Part shown: positions 1 to 10,901 of the stretch, in pieces
How the letters are laid out: every line of letters begins with the position of its first letter
Position numbering within the stretch: the stretch's first letter is position 1
Assembly: GCA_033977485.1 (NCBI GenBank)
Contig: CM066984.1
Location: 48,844,600-48,908,599 of the forward strand
Length of the DNA: 64,000 bases
Reading direction: 5' to 3'
DNA from: Hydrangea macrophylla
Taxonomy: Eukaryota; Streptophyta; Magnoliopsida; Cornales; Hydrangeaceae
Position numbers and translations under genes: made by a program
Notes under the pieces: model-generated
The model's input: the letters and a program-made list of their open reading frames with translations, nothing else
The model's database searches: none
Told to the model about the DNA's origin: nothing

Positions 1-1083
1 TCAGTCTTTCAGCGTGCTTCCTGATTCGACACCGGAGTATGAGGCGCGAAGCGCATCTCAGTCGATCAGATGATCTTTGAAAGACACTGGAGTATAAGAC
101 GCGAAGCGCATCTCAGTCTTTCAGCGTGCTACCTGGTTTGACACCGGAGTATAAGACGCTAAGCGCATCTCAGTCGATCAGATGATTCTTGGAAGCCACC
201 AGAGTATAAGGCGCAAAGCGCATCTCAGTCTTTCAGCGTGCTTCCTAGTTTGACACCGGAGTATAAGGCGCGAAGCGCATCTCAGTCGATCAGATGATTC
301 TTGGAAGACACTGGAGTATAAGGCGTGAAGCGCATCTCAGTCTTTCAAAAAGCGTGGTTCCTGATTTGACACCGGGGTATAAGGCGCGAAGCGCATCTTA
401 GTCTTTCAGCGTGCTTCCTGATTCGACACCAGAGTATAAGGCGCGAAGCGCATCTCGGTCGATCAGATGATCTTTGAAAGACACACTCATAAGGCGCGAA
501 GCGCATCTTAGTCTTTCAGCTTGCTTCCTAATTCGACACCGGAGTATGAGGCGCGAAGCGCATCTCAGTCGATCAAATGATCTTGAAAGACACTGGAGTA
601 TAAGGCGCGAAGCGCATCTCAGATTTTCAGCGTGCTACCTGATTTGACACCGGAGTATAAGGCGCGAAGCACATCTCAGTCGATCAGATGCTCTTTGAAA
701 GACACCGGAGTATAAGGCGCGAAGCGCATCTCAGTCTTTCAAAAAGTGTGGTTCCTGATTTGACACCGGAGTATAAGGCGTGAAGCGCATCTCAGTCGAT
801 CAGATGATCTTTGAAAGACCCCGGAGTATAAGGCGCGAAGCGCATCTCAGTCTTTCTGCGTGCTACCTGGTTTGACACCGGAGTATAAGGCGCGAAGCGC
901 ATCTCGGTCTTTCAGCGTGCTTCCTGATTCGACACCGGAGTATAAGGCGCGAAGCGCATCTCAGTCGATCAGATGATCTATGAAAGTCACTGGAGTATAA
1001 GGCGCGAAGCGCATCTCAGTCTTTTCAAAAAGTGTGGTTCCTGATTCGACACCAAGGTATAAGGGGCGAAGCGCATCTAGTCA
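1..1083. repeat. Tandem array of alternating 55-57 bp units
   Basis: About 19 units share the core GGCGCGAAGCGCATCTCAGT. Two unit types alternate. One carries CTTTCAGCGTGCTTCCTGATTC (first 20 bases: CTTTCAGCGTGCTTCCTGAT), the other carries CGATCAGATGATCTTTGAAA. The usual A-B order gives a higher-order period near 112 bp, with local A-A doubling around 360-420 and 840-960. Units differ by point changes and small indels such as an AAAAAG insertion in some A units. The array lies upstream of a polypurine tract and LTR start at 1533-1546, so it is probably the hypervariable 3' untranslated region of a Tat/Ogre-lineage retrotransposon. The window starts inside the array. Confidence 0.9.
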
Positions 1084-1545
1084 ATTAGATGACTCTTGAA
1101 GAATGTCAGGGAATTAAGCATAGGAAGCGCATCTTTGACGGTTGTGACTTTCCCAGAATTGAATGACATCATAAGTAGAATGGCATTGGGTGCATTTTTG
1201 ATACTAAGAAAGAACAATATGTTGCTGAGACATTATATGGAGCACGAGATTGCTTAAGCACGTGCATCACGATAAGATAGGTGCATTCATCCGTATGACT
1301 ATTTGCGCCTGTGTGTGTTTGACCCTTGCCCGAACTACGTCTTGGTCTAATTTCTGAATGGATACGTAGGCAGCTCATCATCGAGCACGACCAGTGTGAA
1401 CCGTTGCCGCGCGCATGTTTTCTTTTACAACGCGTTTTGTTTTTCCTAAAACCGACGGTCAGGTCAAAAGTCATGTCTTCACACAAGCATTGACATTCAC
1501 TTACGGGACGCGTTGCCCCATAAGCTCTGTCAAAGAGGGGCAAAC
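1084..1545 (+). other. 3' internal end of a Tat-like retrotransposon, with polypurine tract
   Basis: Unique sequence between the tandem array and the LTR, with no recognisable protein. It ends in a purine-rich stretch (AAAGAGGGGCAAAC, about 1532-1545) directly before TGTAGACACCCC. This is the usual arrangement of a gypsy polypurine tract next to the 3' LTR. An open frame on the minus strand here (1169-1543) has no recognisable domain and I do not treat it as a gene. Confidence 0.6.
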
Positions 1546-1828
1546 TGTAGACACCCCGATTTTGACTGACCGTCGAATTTAGGAGAGCATCACCTCCACG
1601 TCCAATGATGATAAGGACCGAAAGATTCGAAGTATTCCAAGCTCTTCAGAAAGTTCTCTAAACGCGGTAAAATTTTCACAGATTGAAATACCAGGTACTT
1701 AGGAGAATTTAGGTATAAAACATCACTTTTGGAAAAAATCTTCGAAAATAAATTTCTTTAAGAAAAAGGAGAAAGGAAAAGACCTAAAAGGGGAAGTTCA
1801 ACAAAAAACGGTATACGGCAGAAGTTTG

Positions 1829-2126
1829 CGGCACTCAGTGAGTGCCGAACGGCATTCGATGAGTGCCGGACGGCACTCACAGAATGCCGGTCCGGCATTT
1901 ACTGAGTGCCGCCGACATTTTTTGACTGTCGTTTGCTTTTAAAGTTCGTATTTTGTGGTACAATACGTATATGTATGCGGATAAAAACAAAAAACTGATA
2001 AAGTAAGGTTGACAAAAATGCGGCAATCAATAATTTGACGCGGCACTTACTGAGAGCCGCGCGGCAGTCATGGAATGCCGCCGCGGCTTTCACGGAGTGC
2101 CGCAGCGGCATTCACTGACTGCCGCA
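1829..2126. repeat. Palindrome array in the U3 of the Tat-like LTR
   Basis: About eight 19-21 bp inverted repeats of the form CGGCAyTCA-n-TGAgTGCCG occur here. The first, at 1829-1847, has perfect 9-bp arms around one base. Others start near 1850, 1871, 1893, 2041, 2061, 2082 and 2105. They lie 130-430 bp before the TATA box, so they could be protein-binding sites or hairpins in the promoter. That role is inference. Confidence 0.8.
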
Positions 2127-2255
2127 AAAGATTTTTGAATGCCGCCCTATGTAGCAGTCTGTCTATTTTCAGGAAGTACGTATTGTACCACCAAATGAGG
2201 CATTTATACCTCTCTTTTACTCCAAATTCACTGAAATTACCTAGGTATTTTTGTC

Positions 2256-2262
2256 TATATAA
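2256..2262 (+). promoter_or_regulatory. LTR TATA box
   Basis: TATATAA in the context TGTCTATATAAGGAG, followed by a purine-rich stretch. The inverted LTR has an equivalent TATA at 6217-6224, which supports this as the retrotransposon promoter. Confidence 0.6.
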
Positions 2263-4599
2263 GGAGAGGTATCTCCATTGGAGAGGGGACCAAGAGAAAA
2301 AAGAATATAGGGGGAATTTGAGAGGAATTTAGGAGAACTTTTGAGAGAAGAACATTTGGGTAGAAGAGAGAACATTGGGAGAAGAACTTGAAAGAAGAGC
2401 TTGGGAGATCTTCAAAATATAGAAGTTTGAGGATAGTTGGAGGTGATACTTTACTCTTGTTAGTTTTCTTTTATGGATTTAGAGCACTTGCTCTCTTAGT
2501 TTTCTTGATTTCATTTCTTCTTTTTGTTTATACTTTTCTCTTGAGATTCTTGGAGATCTTCAATATCTCTCTTGAAAGCTCTTGAGTTTGATCTTTTGAA
2601 TCTCATGTAAGCTTATGCTTCACATGGGAGTCAAAGTTTGATCATCACTTCACTTTTGTAAACAAATAGATGGATCCAAGTCCATATTCATGACTTGGAT
2701 TCTCTAACTTGGAATTTCATGGGATCTTCTCTATATCCTCTTGAAGTTCATGAGCTAGTTCTTTGATTATTCTTCTCTTTTTCTTGTTTATGCTCTTCTC
2801 TTGAGACTCTTGGGGATCTTCCATATCTCACTTGAATCTCATGAGTTTGATCTTTTAGTCTCATGTAAGCTTATGATTCACATGAGATTTAAAGTTGATC
2901 ATCATTTTATTAAGAACAAGTAGATGAATCCAAATCCCTACCATGGTTTGGGTCCTCTAAGCTTGAGTTTTCATGGAGTCTCCTTATATTCCTTGAAAAC
3001 TCATGAGTTTTAGTCATGTCTTGATCTCCAATGACCATCAAAGGGTAGGATAAGTGGTTTGGATTAAACCCAACTTCATGGTTTAACAAATAAAAGTTGA
3101 ACTTAACAAATGAAAACAGTGAGTTCACAAACTGTTTTTGATCAAAGATTTTTGGTTCGAAATCTAACCGTTGGAATCAAGTGAAACCAACAGGAAAATG
3201 TCACTAACTCAAAGTTCTACCACTGTAATTTTTGTTTTAAGGAGATTTCATGTTTAAAGTGGTTTGGTCATGAGTTTTGTGAAGTCACTACAATATGTCC
3301 AGAGTTTTAGAACAGCAACACCCTTTTGAAATAAGCAAATCAGAACCTTAATCAAGTATTTGTGACCCAAAATAATTTTTTCTAAGTAGATTAATGTGTT
3401 AGGAAGCTACCCTAAAAAGAACAATGCATTTCTGATCTTTTTGCTATTTTTAAAAAATCAAACAAAATCTCTGGACAGAGAGTTGTACATCTCTGAGTGA
3501 TGTCTGGTGTTTGTCCTTTTCCCAGAGATCTAACCGTTGAAACTTTGATTTTCTTTTTGATTTGGAAACTAGACTCACAGAGTCATCTTGTGTCCAAAAT
3601 GCATCAAAATCAAACCACGGGAAGCATGCTTTTTATTTTCATAAAGTTCTGGTCTGCTCTCTGCAATTTTCAGAATTTTTTATGACAAATTTGACCAACT
3701 TTGTAAATAATGGTCCAAATGACTTTTCTATGACCTAGGGCTCAAACCATGTTTTAATAATGATTAGTTAAGCTTGAATTCAAAGTTTAAGTGATCTAAA
3801 TCACTGATTATTTCATAATTTATTCTTGTTCATGAACATATTCATCCATGTGGTTTGATGCTTGTAATTAGGACTTGTTTGCTTTAGATTTAATTACATT
3901 TGATGGATTTAAGCTAGAAGTCTAGGATTGTTATTTAAGATCCAATTTTATATATTGTATATTATGTGGACTAACCCTTTGTTTTGTAGCGCTATTAAGG
4001 TATGATTTCTTAAACTCCTCTTAATTTATTTTAATTTCTTGATTTTATCGATTTTCTTGACCTTTGTGCGCGACACATTAGAATTAAGATTTTGCCTTAA
4101 ATGTATATATGTGGATTAGAGACTCTTTTCCTAGGTTTATTTAATCGCATGCATTGCACGTTTAATATTCGCGGCTGGATCCCGGGTAAGTTCTCTTGTT
4201 TTTTAATGCATATCATATTGCTTGCTACTTGAATTACGTGGCTTTTGAATGATATTTTGTAAATTAGCAATTTTACACCCCTTGGACATGCTTTTGTAAT
4301 GTATATCTATACGTATGTATTAGTTGATGGCACATTTAAATTAACAATTCAATTAAAAGGATGTTGAGTAGAGGCCTATCGCAAGATAGGATGAGAAGGG
4401 GTGTTTTAGTCCGATGGGCTCCTTCCCTTCTCATTCCATAATCCCCGGGCCTAGTTTAATCTCTGGTTTCTAAAAAGATCGGTTTGCTTTAAAAATGGTT
4501 TCTTAATTTTTCCTTTTAAAAATTAAGTGGCGACTCATTTGTTTTGAATTTGAAATTTAAAAGAACTTTAAAAGAAAAAGTTGTGGGTAGGAAAAATTG

Positions 4600-5461
4600 C
4601 GATATCCATACTGAGTAGTGGAGATTTACTCCATTGCAGGAGACAAGAAGAAAGGAAAGAAGAAGCGTGAGGAGTGAGACCGCGGGAACGACGGGGATCC
4701 TTCTCTTGTATATGTTTTTGTTTTCTTTTCCAAGTTTTGTAATAGCGAGCGTTTCGAATAGTTGGAACTATGTAATTGACTTGGATGGCATAGTATGGTT
4801 TTATGACGTTGTAATACGTACTAAAACTCTTTTTAGTTATGTGTGATGAATCCGAACTCGCGGATTCGTGTTTTGAGTGTTTAACTTGTCAAACTCGTAT
4901 TTTGGAGGCATGTAATGGAACTTTTATGTTTTAAATCCAAACAAGTCTTAACTCGTTTTGATATCGCTTCTTTCGATGGTTAGTAAGTGTTTTATATGTT
5001 CTCACAACCTTGTTTGAGTTGGGGAGTTTTGGATTGAAGAGTAGAAGTCGTGAAAGGATTTTAAGTAAGGGTTGTTTGACGCTTTAGGCAAAATTCTGCA
5101 GCACTGTACAGGATTCTGCTAAAGGGTCATTCGACCTGTCAAATGGGGTCGTTCGACTGGTCGGGATGCCCCCTGCCAGAATTCTTTTTCTATACCTTCC
5201 GAAAATATTTTAATTGTTTTGATTGGTTCTTAGGGTACCTTTGGGACCCCTTTTACTATATAGTCATCCGATTTGATATATAATAACATTTTCAAATTTA
5301 TACAGATTTTACAACTCGGAGAGTAATGTTTCCTAAAGTTTTGTACACTCAACGTTGCTTTAAAGTCTTTTCCGCTGCGTATGATTATTTAATGAACTGG
5401 ATAACTCTTGATGGCATGCCACGTGTCCTATTTCCGCACGTTAGCGGGATGGGTCGTGACA
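4600..5461 (+). mobile_element. 5'-truncated gypsy LTR fragment
   Basis: Ends ATGGGTCGTGACA, the ending style of iMet-primed gypsy LTRs (compare GGGGCGTTACA at 59817). It contains repeated TTCGAC motifs at about 5128-5160 and a TATA-like TATATAG at 5257-5263. No primer binding site follows, so it is a 3' LTR or solo LTR remnant. The left border is uncertain. It abuts an inverted Tat-like LTR exactly at 5462. Confidence 0.5.
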
Positions 5462-6753
5462 TCCTAAGACTAATTCTCCTTCCCATTGATGGTCATTGGA
5501 GATGAAAAAAAGAAGAAGACTAATCCATGTGAGTCTTAAGGGAACGTGGAAAAGGTTCCATAAGACTTCAAATTAGAAGACCTAAGTCATGAATTAGGAC
5601 TTGGGTCCACTAATTATACATGAATGTGGTTATTCTCATTTGAATCACAAGTTCATAGAGAATCCAAAAAACTAACTCAAGGGAATCAAAGGAGGTGTTG
5701 AGAACCTCGTGAATCCCCAAGAGAACGACATGACAAAAGGAAATAGAAAAAAGAAAAAGAAATCAAAGTTCACATAGTGTCAAAGTTAAATTTTACTTTA
5801 TGATTTATTTAATCTTAAACCTTAGGCTATTTTAATCCAAATCAAATGAATGAACAAATTGAGGCTCAAGCACAATTCAAGTGGTGTGTGACAAAATGAG
5901 GTAGGAAGAGAATTTTTAAAAATGTGTAAAAGATCCTAAGTAATTCTAAGAATTGTGATTGAGCTTAAATTAAAGACTAATTAATCTAGAGTTTACCTTC
6001 AATTATCCTCAACTTTTTGTGATTTTGAGGTCTTCCAAAGGTTGTTCAAGCAATTCTTCCAACTCTTGCAACTCCTTAATTCTCTTAATTTTCCATAAGA
6101 TTCTCCTAATTGTCTCAAGGAATATCAATATTAAGAGATTCAAGATTTTAGATTAAAACCCAAGATTGAGATTCTTCCCCAAAAAAAAGACCCTTTGTAA
6201 TGGGATATTCACTCCCTATATATAGGAAAATTTTAAAAGGTTATTTTGGTAATTTTAGGGGTAAAATCTTAATCTCGAATGTACTTTTGAAGGTACAAAA
6301 CATACCATATTAAAACATACTGCTGGAAAAATGCGGCAGTTAGTGGAGTTGTCTGCGGTATTCACTGAACACCGATGCGACACTCAATGAATGACGCCGA
6401 CAACTCCGCAGACTGCCGTCTTTTTTGAATTTTTGATTTTCGCGGCATTTGGTGTGTTTTTGCAGCATTCGGTGACTGCCGTTACAGAATTCACTGAATG
6501 TCGTCGCGGCAGTTAGCGAGTGCCTCTCCGACGACACGTGACCGCCGCAAAAACACTATGTGCCACTTTTCTTTTATTCTCCTTTTCTTCTTTCTTTCTT
6601 TCTTTATTTCATTTTTGTTTTGTTTGAAATCAAAAGAGTCTTTCAAAGAGCTTGAATCACCTTTGGAAACCCTAGATTAGTCAGACATTGTCATCATTGG
6701 ACTTGGAGGTAACACTCCCCTAAATTCGATGTTTGGTCAAAATCGGGGTGTCA
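5462..6753 (-). mobile_element. Inverted, truncated Tat-like LTR
   Basis: Read on the minus strand it starts at 6753 with TGACACCCCGATTTTGACC. It continues with sequence homologous to the start of the 1546 LTR, including CATCGAATTTAGG and TCCAATGATGA. It has CGGCA-type inverted repeats at about 6330-6550 and a TATA box at 6217-6224. Homology to the first LTR runs to about 3050 in that copy (TCTCCAATGACCATCAA). It is cut at 5462 by the neighbouring LTR fragment. Confidence 0.65.
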
Positions 6754-7920
6754 ATAGTAGCCCCTAAAATGAAAAAGTAAACCATCTCGCAAAACATACT
6801 CTAAAATGCTCAAGTTCTCATTTTACATAAAACGATCGCATTAGCGCCCGACGGGTTAAGGTCTAAACACGCAATATAAAGATATCGACGATCTATGAGT
6901 ACTAAGGTGATAGCTACAAATCTGAGGGTTAAGCTATCTGACATTCGTATGTCGAACTTCGGGAAAAAGGTTCTAGGTAACACAATCTAATCATCTAACA
7001 AATCTGAAATGGCTAGTTCCCAAACACAGAAGGTTCCTTCCTCAAGTCAAACTCTACGGTGTAAGGGTTCTATTGATCAAGTGTTCTAATCTCATCTAAG
7101 TCGTAGCAAAGCGTTGTCGTCTACTCTTGTCTTCAATGATGCTTCAAACTGTGCGGACAATGTCTCTACTGTATCATCAGTTGGTTGTCTCCCATCTCTA
7201 GACTCCTTGTTATGATCGTCAGCATCCTTAGTTAATCTTTTATTGTACACAATGTCCTTGTTAACTCCCTTGCTGTTGTCGTCCTTCAATGTGTTGACCT
7301 GAAAGCATTTTGACTCTGGCATTGTAGTTGGTGATTTAGACTTCCTGATGCATCTCCAAATTCCCATGTACTATTGATATTATCACCTCTTCAAGGTTGT
7401 GCTATCCATAGAATACTCGTTCTACTTCCACGTACAAATTAAATAGGTTAGGCAGGTCTGTATACTGATTTTTGTGAGTCGTTCTACTGTATAACCTCTT
7501 GTCTGGATGAAATCAACAAATAATCGGTGTTGAAAGCATCCTTCTATGGTATTCTTTGTAATTCTGGTGTTGTCTCTGCGTTACTCATATCTCTTCACGT
7601 ATACTCACAATCTTCTAGTTCATCCTCTCCTGTCAAAGCTGCGTCTCAAGAAAATTGAGACTCCTCGTCTCTAGTCTCTGTGCGTAGTCTTTAGTGTAGG
7701 GAGGCAAATGATGTTATATAAGGATGCAATTAATGTTGGGGATGCAAAAGAAGTCATATGGGATGCAATTGATGTTATATCTATACTTTGATAATGACTA
7801 TCGATCAGTGTCAAATGAATTGCTCAGGTATTGACAATTTATGGTGTAGGCTAATCCTCTTATAATCAATCAAACAAATGCCAAACTTCCTACATGTCAA
7901 GATCATATGTAATACAATAT
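6754..7920 (-). other. Degenerate minus-strand retrotransposon internal region
   Basis: The bases next to the LTR (read on minus: TTTTAGGGGCTAC before TGACACCCC) form a polypurine tract, so this should be the 3' internal part of a minus-strand Tat-like element. A minus-strand frame at 7092-7367 is open for 91 codons but has no domain I recognise. The border with the gag remains to the right cannot be placed. Confidence 0.4.
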
Positions 7921-9100
7921 GTAGGTGTTGAGGGTTATACCTTCTGTCTATCGTCCTTGTCTAAGTCAAGACCAATTATTTGTTTGACGAGTCTGCCCTC
8001 GTGGTACTTGTTACGATGGAGCATTATGTTGCGTCTCTAGTTCTGGACAAAACTTACGGACATGACCAACATTACCTCAGTTAAAACATTGTACTCCTCG
8101 TCTATTAGATTTCCTTAACGCTCTACATTCTTGGGATTGGTGTCCTAGTACTCCACAATTGTAGTAGATATCTCGTTCTCTATGCTGTGTTGGAGTCGCC
8201 ACTAGTTTGGATTCTTTATTGTCGTTCCCCAATCTCTTACGCTTCTGGCGGTGCCCATGTAACTTCTCTCTGTGTTTCCTTATTGAATTTGGTTAGCTGC
8301 CAACACAACCTGACTGTCTCTTCCTCTCTGATCCATTAGGAGAAACTGGTTGTTTTCTGGAAATGTTTGATCAAAGTATGGTCCTTTGCTACTCTGAGTA
8401 TCGTCTTCTAGTTTCGTTGCCATTTCTACCAGAGCTTCGAAAGATTGGTTTAAATGTCCTATAGTCATATGACGAAAATGCGAAACTAATCCCTGATGAT
8501 ATCTTTTGATCTTCCTTCTTGGTGCATCAATCACATGCGGTGCAAAATCGTGATAGCCTCTCGAATTGAGTTATATATTCTGGCACTGTCATACTATCTT
8601 AGACTAATTGTATGAATTCTATCTCCCTTTTGTTCTTCTCAGATTTTGGGAAGTACTTCTCTATAAATCAGGTCTTGAATGATTCCCAAGTCATTCTTCC
8701 TACAGCTTCTTCACCTATCGTAGTTTTCATTACATCCCACCAATCTGCTGCTGAGAACGTTAGTTGAAATACGGCCAAATGTCTTTTCTCAATGTTAGTG
8801 CATTCAAGTGTTTCAAATATCAATTCTATCTGGAAAATTCATTGCTCAGCTTGCCATGCTCCCGTTAATCCGGTAAAGGTTCCTGGTTGAAGATCACGAA
8901 TTACTTTAGCAACTTGACTCTCGTTTGACGTACAGGTGCTTCATTGCCGATGACACGATCAGCACGATTGATAACTTGTTCCATGCGATGGATGAAAGCT
9001 CCGACCATTCCTATTGGATCTATCTCAGGAGGTACTACTTCAGGTACTCCATTCGGCTGGTCCGGGTTTCCTCAAGTCATCCTAACAATAACAAGTGTTG
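7921..9100 (-). pseudogene. Decayed Ty3/gypsy gag
   Basis: Minus-strand translation gives, in order, an N-terminal segment with IDPIGMVGAFIHRMEQV (about 9040-8980), a retrotransposon gag core with FSAADWWDVMK and EKYFPKSEKNKREIEFIQL (about 8750-8590), an open stretch (8534-8280), and a CCHC zinc knuckle at 8088-8047. The second cysteine of the knuckle is a TGA stop (8077-8079). A tryptophan expected before FIEKYF is also a TGA stop near 8670. It is therefore inactive. Domain order and PBS type fit an iMet-primed chromovirus-like gypsy element. No protease or reverse transcriptase is recognisable to its left. Confidence 0.75.
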
Positions 9101-9795
9101 GTAGTGTTCACTGTCCCTACCTACAAATGAAAACTTATTCGGTCAGACGCATTCTATCTTATAGCTCAAGCAAGAACATGTGGTAAATATACAATACCAC
9201 TATATAATACGATCATACAAAGCAATATAAATGCCTCACATAAACAATAATATTAATCATAGAGGTCCGTCTACTTACCAGGTATTCTCAAAGGTATATG
9301 CTCAAAACAAGGTTTACAAAACTACAGATTATATGTGTAATGTCAAATCTAGATGTTCTATCTCTATTCTCAGGTTCCAGATTACGAGTACTGCTCAACT
9401 AACATGTAGCTCAAAGTAACAAAATCTTATCCTTAACCTCGTTCTACTTCTAGGTCATACTGACTATTCTGAGACCACTCAAGAATTCGTCGATGTCTAA
9501 AATTCAATAGCTCTACACTTATGATCTCTTTACCCACAACTAACTCTTAATGTCTTATTCTCCGTGAACTCGGCTATTTACAGTTCTAACGATTTCTTAT
9601 CAGCTCTAGCAGTTACTACCTTCCAAAAGAACATCCTCAGACGGATTCATCTAACTTCTCGTCTACGTAACAAGATAACAGTTGCATCTTATCTCAGTAA
9701 ATCTTCATGCTATCGATATTAACTTAGAACTCGAGTTCTAATCGCAAAAGACAAGTGGTTCACAACTAAAACCTAGGCTCTAATACCAAAAATCA
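9101..9795 (-). other. Leader of the minus-strand gypsy element, with PBS
   Basis: Untranslated leader between the LTR and gag. At 9777-9788 the minus strand reads TGGTATTAGAGC, one mismatch from the initiator-Met tRNA primer site TGGTATCAGAGC, just inside the LTR end. No other feature was seen. Confidence 0.55.
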
Positions 9796-10901
9796 TGTCA
9801 CGCCCTGGAGAAGCAAAAATAAAGAAAAACAAGTTCCTTTTTGGTCCCGTGGGTTTGTGATTGGTGAGTAACCGCATTGTCATCTATTCAAACCAATAAA
9901 CACAATGATAGGGACAATGCTACTCATAGAACATATCTTATTAACATAATCAGATGCTACAGTGGAAATATAAAATGTTTGGAAGCAACAAATGCCCAAG
10001 TTTCAATTTTAAAAGTCTACTAAATCTATTACAATAGTTGACTTAGAATCTGAGGCCTACAATAAATATAAATAGAAGTACAATAGATATACAAACTACC
10101 TATTACAAAGCAGCACGCCTTCGTCTTCAAGCCTTCAGCTCCAAGTCCGGCAGAGCATTAGTCTTTCGTCATCCAGTCCTGCGAAACTCTAGATATTGGA
10201 ATGTCCAGGGCACAAACGCCATCAGCTTTGAATACAAAGCTGAGTGAGTACATCAAAACACACTCCTCGCTCGTTACTATTCAGCATCTTAAAATGCAGT
10301 TAATCTCTTATCAATGACGTCCCTCACAGACATAGCAGAAGTCTCATTAAACTATACATTAATTCAATGATAACAGGAAACATGTTAAGTAACGATAAAG
10401 ATAAAATATCATGTTACAACATCTCATCATGCTACTCAATGTCCAGCATTACCAAATCCATGCATGTAACCCATGCAACCACCCCATGCATCTACCTTCA
10501 AGCCGAGATGTTGAATCCCTTATTGATCAATCATCTTACTAACCATTCTCATATTCATATCCATTTTTGTATCCATTCGTCAATACAACAATACCAATCT
10601 GTATCTATACGTCGATACAATAATACCAATCAGAATCACCTAGCTAGGCAGTAGGTCCCACGATCCGTTGATAGGGTTACCGGTCATCTATACGGTACCT
10701 CATATATGTAAACGATGGAAGCGGTACATCGGACATCTTCTACAATGTCTATATCATCATTGGTCGTCTACATAGTGAGTATACATTAGGGCACTAGACG
10801 GACTGGATGTCTTCAATAGCGAGAGGCGCACTAGGAAACCCGGCTCGTCAACCGTTGATCCCACGGATCCAAAGTACATATATCCCATATCTCATCATAA
10901 G
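9796..10901 (-). mobile_element. 5' LTR of the minus-strand gypsy element (partial)
   Basis: On the minus strand the LTR ends GGGCGTGACA at 9796, followed by the primer site. It is bounded on the right at 10901/10902 by another LTR, which may have been inserted into it, so its own start is not visible. No coding sequence. Confidence 0.5.

Larger units (their letters stand above)
1546..4600 (+). mobile_element. Long Tat/Ogre-like LTR (3' end not resolved)
   Basis: Begins TGTAGACACCCCGATTTTGA right after the polypurine tract. It has a U3 with a palindrome array (1829-2126), a TATA box (TATATAA, 2256-2262) and a long AT-rich downstream region. Near 4365-4430 is the string GTGTTTTAGTCCGATGGGCT, and TGGCGACTC is at 4528-4536; both resemble U5 sequence of Tat-lineage LTRs as I remember them. 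The 3' border is uncertain because a second gypsy LTR fragment follows near 4600. The first 1.5 kb matches, inverted, the LTR at 5462-6753. No coding sequence was recognised inside; the short open frames are incidental. Confidence 0.65.

Noticed and set aside
1..1083. Regular repeats resembling a CRISPR array
   Set aside because: The spacing sequences are themselves repeated, units are adjacent tandem copies, and the context is a plant retrotransposon. There are no unique spacers or cas genes.
1899..2332. Short open frames on both strands over the palindromes
   Set aside because: They arise because GC-rich palindromes lack stops; there is no domain and they lie in LTR U3.
4528..4536. TGGCGACTC as a primer site proving a tandem LTR-internal-LTR array
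   Set aside because: Only nine bases match the site at 25653, and similar strings occur within the U5 of Tat-type LTRs, so it does not prove a primer site.
7092..7367. 91-codon minus-strand frame as a host gene
   Set aside because: Embedded between retrotransposon remains, no splice or promoter context, no recognisable domain.
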